Shown piece by piece: positions 58,495 through 64,000 of a DNA stretch of 64,000 nt. The position numbers and the translations under genes were made by a program. The number at the start of each line of letters is the position of its first letter. Within the stretch, counting starts at the first letter, position 1. Origin of the DNA: Casuarina equisetifolia (Eukaryota; Streptophyta; Magnoliopsida; Fagales; Casuarinaceae); the NCBI GenBank assembly GCA_028551475.1, contig CM052362.1:7749354-7813353 (forward strand), in the 5' to 3' direction. The notes beneath the pieces were generated by a model. The model saw only the letters and a list, made by a program, of their open reading frames with translations. It was not told the DNA's origin and ran no database searches.

Positions 58495-58779
58495 GTATCT
58501 CCCTCCAATTCCAATAAGACCGGAGGTGTTGGTCTCCCTCTAATGAGGCCATAATAACGTTGTTTACAAGGGCCAAATCCAGTAACTGTACTGTCTGTTC
58601 CGGCTGACTCATATCAGACTGCTAACAGGTTTATCACAAAGAGTTTTTCTCTTCGACAAGACTAAAACTAGTTCTAATATGAGGGGTTACAAATAGTTTA
58701 GTTTACAAATTAAACAATAAAGAGATACAATTAAGTACTTGTGTAGCTATTAAACAAAAACAAAAATACTTCTCAACAA

Positions 58780-58949
58780 CCTGCACAAAGGAAAAAGGTT
58801 GGGTTGACAAACTTGCCTCGGAAGAACGGATTGAAGCTGATGTGTCAGTCAGCATACGGCCACCGCAGCCGGTCTTTATCAGAAGTGACCACCGGCGATA
58901 CGAGCCCAGAGGTGGAAAACCAATGACCAGGAAAGTAGAAACCCTTTAG
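58780..58949 (+). other. Possible terminal exon of an unidentified gene
   Basis: An open frame without its own start reads KEKGWVDKLASEERIEADVS, then SIRPPQPVFIRSDHRRYEPR and GGKPMTRKVETL before TAG at 58947-58949. Composition (Arg/Pro/Glu-rich, balanced bases) is unlike the AT-rich surroundings and looks like real coding sequence. I do not recognise the protein and see no other exons. The 3' part is duplicated in the next 213 bp. Confidence 0.4.
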
Positions 58950-59242
58950 AACCCAACACGTAAGGGAGGACTTCTTATGACCTATGGGAAAGCGTTGGCA
59001 TTCTCTGCTCCTATATTTTTCCACCCTGGCTCGGAAGAACGGATTGAAGCTGATGTGTCAGTCAGCATACGGCCACCGCAGCCGGTCTTTATCAGAAGTG
59101 ACCACCGGCGATACGAGCCCAGAGGTGGAAAACCAATGACCAGGAAAGTAGAAACCCTTTAGAACCCAACACGTAAGGGAGGACTTCTTATGACCTATGG
59201 GAAAGCGTTGGCATTCTCTGCTCCTATATTTTTCCACCCTGG
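58817..59242. repeat. Perfect 213-bp tandem duplication
   Basis: 58817-59029 and 59030-59242, both running CTCGGAAGAACGG to TTTCCACCCTGG, are identical as far as I can read. An open frame (58977-59162) in the second copy repeats the exon-like peptide. Confidence 0.93.
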
Positions 59243-59740
59243 AATGGGTGGCAAAAAAGAAAAAAATTGTGTGAAAGTGCAGAATTGGTTCTTGGATCCG
59301 ACCTAGAAGCTTGTGGTTTTGACTGTTAGTTATGATTTCCGATTCAAGTGTTATGCCTTCCCTTTCTTAAATATTCAATAACTTCCAACTAAACAACTGG
59401 CATCATTTTCTCCATGGTAATAACATCCAGGGGAGCGTTGCCATAAGACAATCTTTGGGCAGGTCAGCATTAGTTCCAACTGCCGGTCATGTGAACCTAT
59501 TTGGCTTGAACAGGACAACTTTATGTCGAAACATAATCTTTACAGGGGCAAAGATCATGACCGTGGTTGGGGGTGGGCACGGCGTCTGTTGCAGCACAAA
59601 TTGGGACAAATGATACAAACCTTAGTACTCAGGGCAAATTCAGTGCTCAAGTTAATTGGGCACTGGCAAGTTTGGGCTTCTAATATTTTGACACTTTCTG
59701 TGGAAAAAGACCGAAGAAACTAATCCAAATATACGTGATG
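59243..59740. other. Noncoding segment paralogous to 36900-37350
   Basis: Collinear with the earlier copy up to AAACTAATCCAAAT near 59735, then unrelated. Confidence 0.7.
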
Positions 59741-60420
59741 AGCGTATAATATTGTAGTAGACGATCAAAATTTTGTTTCATTCTCTACTGATTCTTTCCT
59801 AGTTGCAAGGAACGCATTCATGAGACAAGTGCTTGTAAAGCTTCTTTAACTATGAGATTCTTGCTTCTTGCTATAGTACATGTATCTTCAAAATTACAAG
59901 TTTTGAGAAAATAAATAAGCCATAGTACATATGGAGCCTTAGTCAATCATCTATTGGACCGTTCAAAATCCCCATCGCTATCGGTATCATCCCAATCGCA
60001 CCAACAAAACCTTGAATGAATTCACGTCATGTAAATCCAATTAAAATAAGAATTTTTACAATTTTATGTATCAAATAGCAATATAAAAAATAAAAAGAAC
60101 TTGAAAAACAAAGAGAAGAACTATGAGAGAAAGCTTAGAACTTGATAATTTTGAAGAACAGTTGATTTGCCTATTTACAGCAAACAAAATTCAGATAGAG
60201 AACAAATAAATTAAACTCATAACAATCAGTTTGAACAAAAAATCGTTATAAATTTAAATCAAAATTGAAAACATTCTTAAACCCTAAACGTTTGATCTTT
60301 ATAACAAAAAATAACATGATTGAAGTTAATGTAACTTCTTGATTTTTACATTTTCATGTCAACCAGTCTTCTCTGTGGAAATCCCTTTCATTTCAGATCA
60401 TTTCGGGGTCGACAGCCATT
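59741..60420. other. AT-rich intergenic stretch, nothing recognised
   Basis: No gene, no repeat ends. Similarity to LecRK units begins abruptly at 60423. Confidence 0.4.
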
Positions 60421-60422
60421 TA

Positions 60423-60675
60423 ATTCCTTGCGCAGCTCAGCTATCATTCAACTTCACAGATTTCGCCCGGGCTGGCGACGAATCTAAAACATTGTCATGA
60501 AATGCTAATACTAAAGGTTCTGTCATCCAACTCACGCCAAATGCAGTCGAGAACTGGGCTCGAGCCACGTATTCAGCAATGATGCAACATGCCACTTGGG
60601 AGGATTTGTCCTACATGATAATCCGGTTCCCAGAATGGCCCTTGAAGGCAAGGCCTAGGGAGGAATGTAACTAAG
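60423..60675 (+). pseudogene. LecRK B fragment, unit 4 (5' truncated)
   Basis: TTCCTTGCGCAGCTCAGC corresponds to the end of the signal peptide; the mature start LSFNFTDFARAGDES follows, then VIQLTPNAVENWARATYS. The break after ATGATGCAACATG is the same as in units 1-3. Confidence 0.83.
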
Positions 60676-61486
60676 GTTCTACGGTCTGTTACACGGTTTC
60701 TGCCATATATTCTCTCGGCCTACTGGCGGTAACTGGGGAGACACGTAGTTGTTTTGCTGTCCCTGTTGATTCTAGAATAAATCCACAGAGCTCTTTACGT
60801 CATTCTTGTGAGTAAAGGACGTGGTTGGATTGGAGAACTGATTGTCAAAAAATGGTGTGCAACCCGGCAATGAGGACTGCCTCATTAGTGATTTTGGCAA
60901 CAAGTAACGTGTAAGCCATCGTAAAAGCATGGCAAAAATATGTTTTAACATGGAGGTTCTGCAAGCCTCATGACCTTTCGTTCTAACTAAAGAATGGTCA
61001 TAGACAAGCAGCACGCTGCTTATGTACCAGAGGGTATGTTCAGGTTTTTGTAACCGTTGAATGTGAGCTTTGCTTTGTAAGAAACTTTGTATGAAAGTAA
61101 TGAACCAAGTTTATGCAATTGGTTATTGCAAATATTCTCCAACCAGTCCGTCTTCCTAATCCTAAACACACTCTAGACATATCAATTCTTGCCGTTGAGA
61201 AAGTGGAGTGCTAGTTAGTATTTATTGGTCCCTACTTTAATGTAAGTTGTTGTTTGTTGCTTTTTTTGGTCCTTTTGTACTGTATATTAGTGTTGGAAGC
61301 CTGTTATTGGGCGTGCCTAACGATCTACAGTTGTATAAAGGTCCTCTTCTCGAGTGTAGGCAACGGGTTATCAATTAAAGACTGTTTCCTTTTCGAGGTA
61401 CACTTCTTCCCTAACGAGACTCTGATTTCATTATTTCTTGTGTGGTATCATCATAGGAAATTAATACCCACAAGCGGTGGAAAATT
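60676..61486. repeat. Conserved tail following the B fragment, unit 4
   Basis: Homologous to 24936-25765 but more diverged than units 1-3 are from one another. It is interrupted at GTGGAAAATT by the LTR element. Confidence 0.78.
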
Positions 61487-61769
61487 TGTTAGTGCTCCGA
61501 GGTACCAATTGTTAGGAACTCCGATATTGCTTGTTAGGATCTTTATTAAAACATCGGAACTAGAATCTAAATAAGCATACATCACACAAGAAGACACAAT
61601 ATTTAGAGTGGTTCGGCCAAAGCGTGCCTACGTCCACTGTCACCGTTTTTGCGACGGCCCCTTCTCTTTCTCATTAGAAATATCAGAAGTACATTACAAA
61701 TTCACTGCTGGAACTTGGGTTGGTTTGAATGCTACAGTGCTGAGTAGCAATACAGGCTACTGCGTCTCT

Positions 61770-61991
61770 TGGTGCCTTCACTCGACACACCTCCTGGTGC
61801 CTGCTCCTCTCGGATCACCTCCTGGTGGCTTCACTTGGCACACCTCTTGATGCCTTCTGTCGACGCACCTGCTGATGCCTTCTGTCGACACACCTTATGG
61901 TGCCTGCACTTGGCACCCCTCCTGGTGCTTGCTCTTAGCACCCCTTTTGGTACCTACGTTGGGCACTCCTAGTGCCTCGGTTGGGCACACC
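61770..61991. repeat. 25-bp minisatellite inside the left LTR
   Basis: About nine imperfect units of roughly 25 bp (TGGTGCCTTCACTTGGCACA type) containing GGTGCC...GGCACC inverted cores. The same array is in the right LTR at about 62909-63130 with the same unit order. Confidence 0.85.
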
Positions 61992-62614
61992 TTTGGATGG
62001 AACTCTTCCCCCTTTATATAGATTGTCTAACCGACTTTGTCTACCGCGTACTGCCTGAAAATCGGCTTCTCCATGTTTCCAGTTTCTTCATGAATTCGGC
62101 GCCTCCACGTTTGATTCATTGTTAAGCATTCTCTAGAGGATACCAGAAGTCAACAATCACGGCTGCTAGACAATTCTTGTGTGGGACCCAACATTTCTTT
62201 TCTTCACGCCATAATTCTGGATAATTCCCCTGACTTCACGGCTTGAGAATTCTTCATGTTTTGTCCTTTTATTGTGGGTCCTGTAACCTTGACTTCTTCA
62301 TTTCTCTTTTCACATCTTTCGTGGGACCTTATCAGCATTGATTTTCCAACACTCCCCCTCAATGCTGACTTTCTCTCTGCTGGTCCATCTACATGCACTT
62401 GCATCTCATGCATATTGCCTTCAAGAGAGATTGCATCTTTAGCAACTTGAGTTCGCCTATCTTGAGAATTTTCTGGCTTCTACGACTCGACGCCTTGATT
62501 CCCGATCTGGCCTTCTTTGCTTCAAAACAGCTTCTTTTCACCCTGTCAAGCTCTTAATATGTGCCGATCCAACTTGATCTTGCTTGATCTAGCTCCGAAC
62601 CCATCAACCTGGGC

Positions 62615-62626
62615 TCTGATACCACT
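62615..62626 (-). other. Primer-binding site of the non-autonomous element
   Basis: The plus strand GCTCTGATACCACT adjoins the right LTR; the minus strand gives TGGTATCAGAGC, an exact initiator Met-tRNA complement. Confidence 0.9.
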
Positions 62627-62908
62627 TGTTGGTGCTCCGAGGTACCAATTGTTGGGAACTCCGATATTGCTTGTTAGGATCTTTATTAAAACATCGGAAC
62701 TAGATCTAAATAAGCATACATCACACAAGAAGACACAATATTTAGAATGGTTCGGCCAAAGCGTGCCTACGTCCACTGTCACCGTTTTTGCGACGGCCCC
62801 TTCTCTTTCTCATTAGAAATATCAGAAGTACATTACAAATTCACTGCTGGAACTTGGGTTGGTTTGAATGCTATAGTGCTGAGTAGCAATACAGGCTGCT
62901 GCGTCTCT

Positions 62909-63130
62909 TGGTGCCTTCACTCGACACACCTCCTGGTGCCTGCTCCTCTCGGAACACCTCCTGGTGCCTTCACTTGGCACACCTCTTGATGCCTTCTGTC
63001 GACGCACCTGCTGATGCCTTCTATCGACACACCTTATGGTGCCTGCACTTGGCACCCCTCCTGGTGCTTGCTCTTAGCACCCCTTTTGGTACCTACGTTG
63101 GGCACTCCTGGTGCCTCGGCTGGGCACACC
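62909..63130. repeat. 25-bp minisatellite inside the right LTR
   Basis: Copy of the array at 61770-61991, same unit order, a few substitutions. Confidence 0.85.
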
Positions 63131-63656
63131 TTTGGATGGAACTCTTCCCCCTTTATATAGATTGTCTAACCGACTTTGTCTACCGCGTACTGCCTGAAAA
63201 TCGGCTTCTCCATGTTTCCAGTTTCTTCATGAATTCGGCGCCTCCACGTTTGATTCATTGTTAAGCATTTTCTAGAGGATACCAGAAGTCAACAATCACG
63301 GCTACTAGACAATTCTTGTGTGGGACCCAACATTTCTTTTCTTCACGCCATAATTCTGGATAATTCCCCTGACTTCACAGCTTGAGAATTCTTCATGTTT
63401 TGTCCTTTTATTGTGGGTCCTGCAACCTTGACTTCTTCATTTCTCTTTTCACATCTTTCGTGGGACCTTGTCAGCATTGATTTTCCAACAAAATTGACCT
63501 CACCGTTCAACCTACACGTCCTATCATAATTAAATTCAAGCAACTACAGCCTTGACGCCTAAGTCATACATTTCATGATAAATTGGCCGTCCCAGAAAGC
63601 CAATAATGATAAGGTAAAACTACAACAACCCCAAACTGCACAACTTTCACCCAACC

Positions 63657-64000
63657 ATGGCTTTCCATCCGCAAATGCTGCTGCTTCCCCACTTGATGAT
63701 CACTATTTTGCTCTTTCTCCTAATCCCTTGCATAGCTCAACTATCATTCAATTTCACCGATTTCTCCCGGACTGGCAACGAATCTATAAAATTGTCAGGA
63801 AATGCTACTATCGAAAGGTTCTATCATCCAACTCACGCCAAATGCAGTCAACAACTGGGGTCGAGCTAGGTATTCAGAGATGATGCATCTCTGGGAAAGT
63901 AGCACAGGTAAGGTCTCGAAGTTCACTACCAGATTCTCTTTCATAATATATTCGGAAGGTAGTGGCAAATATTCAGATGGGCTGACGTTCTTCCTCTCAA
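63657..64000 (+). pseudogene. LecRK-4: start of a lectin receptor kinase, frameshifted, open at right edge
   Basis: Starts MAFHPQMLLLPHLMITILLF and LSFNFTDFSRTGNESIKLSG like the intact gene. Near 63808-63811 one extra base (GCTACTATCG against GCTAGTACG) shifts the frame, ending it at 63869. Lectin codons continue in the other frame to the window end (...YSDGLTFFLSS). The rest lies outside. No solo LTR precedes this copy at the site used in units 1-3; it keeps about 165 bp of ancestral upstream DNA between the ATG and the LTR element. Confidence 0.9.

Larger units (their letters stand above)
61487..63490 (-). mobile_element. Non-autonomous LTR retrotransposon, 2.0 kb, with target duplication AAATT
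   Basis: Two LTRs (61487-62351, 865 bp; 62627-63490, 864 bp) enclose only 275 bp. On the minus strand the left edge of the right LTR is followed by AG and the primer-binding site TGGTATCAGAGC; the polypurine tract TGAGGGGGAG precedes the left LTR. AAATT flanks both sides (61482-61486, 63491-63495), and the empty site GTGGAAAATTGACCTCAACG is visible at 39673. There is no gag or pol. The LTRs look nearly identical, so the insertion is recent. The element is larger than typical TRIMs but similarly deleted; proteins must come from an autonomous relative. Confidence 0.93.

Noticed and set aside
61608-61972. ORFs of 67-118 aa in the duplicated LTRs (also 62747-63264) as genes
   Set aside because: They read through the 25-bp minisatellite within LTRs and exist twice only because the LTR is duplicated.

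Overview
This is nuclear DNA from a flowering plant, probably a woody eudicot; the species cannot be fixed from the sequence. The signs are an intronless L-type lectin receptor-like kinase (LecRK) family, plant Ty1/copia and Ty3/gypsy elements primed by initiator Met-tRNA, a plant LINE tail, solo LTRs and AT-rich intergenic DNA. No tRNA, rRNA, CRISPR array or prokaryotic operon was seen.

The organising theme is a decayed tandem LecRK cluster packed with nested retrotransposons. One LecRK is intact (26380-28515, 711 aa). The others are broken: LecRK-1 (4236-6044) lost its 5' end to a copia remnant and carries a frameshift and a nonsense codon; LecRK-2b (40293-41008) has a nonsense codon and is cut off by a copia element; LecRK-3 (48153-50177) has a 112-bp deletion and an extra G; LecRK-4 (63657 to the right edge) has a 1-bp insertion. 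Four times the same layout recurs: a short chimeric lectin 5' fragment ('B fragment'; 24.6, 38.5, 46.6, 60.4 kb), a conserved noncoding tail, then a LecRK. In three units a solo LTR sits just upstream of the LecRK start codon. The fourth unit lacks it but carries a complete non-autonomous element of the same LTR family inserted about 50 bp away.

Layout. 0-2 kb: open copia gag and its 5' LTR (minus). 2-4.2 kb: copia RT-RNase H remnant (plus). 4.2-6.7: LecRK-1 and its 3' flank. 6.7-9.8: solo LTR inside a tandem-repeat tract. 11.7-19.5: copia remnant (minus) whose LTR is split by a full Ty3/gypsy element with a 5-bp target duplication. 20.8-21.2: copia remnant. 21.6-22.6: 5'-truncated LINE with a 15-bp target duplication. 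23.0-23.9: HMA5-like copper ATPase pseudogene. 24.5-29.1: LecRK unit 1. 29.4-36: a second copy of the split copia LTR, here hosting a degenerate plus-strand copia that has a solo LTR inside its own 3' LTR. 36-38.4: duplicated noncoding and promoter-like modules. 38.5-41: LecRK unit 2. 41-46.6: minus-strand copia in an LTR-internal-LTR-partial internal arrangement. 46.6-50.8: LecRK unit 3. 50.8-53: unassigned. 53-58.5: copia element with both LTRs. 58.8-59.7: a perfect 213-bp tandem duplication and a paralogous segment. 60.4-64: LecRK unit 4 with the non-autonomous LTR element.

The only gene expected to make a working host protein is the 26.4-kb LecRK, a plasma-membrane receptor kinase of the type that includes Arabidopsis LecRK-IX. 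I saw no new biochemical system. The unusual features are structural: recurrent LTR capture of one promoter, an LTR-LTR recombination product, paralogous LTRs hosting different nested insertions, and a chimeric B module kept through at least three duplications.
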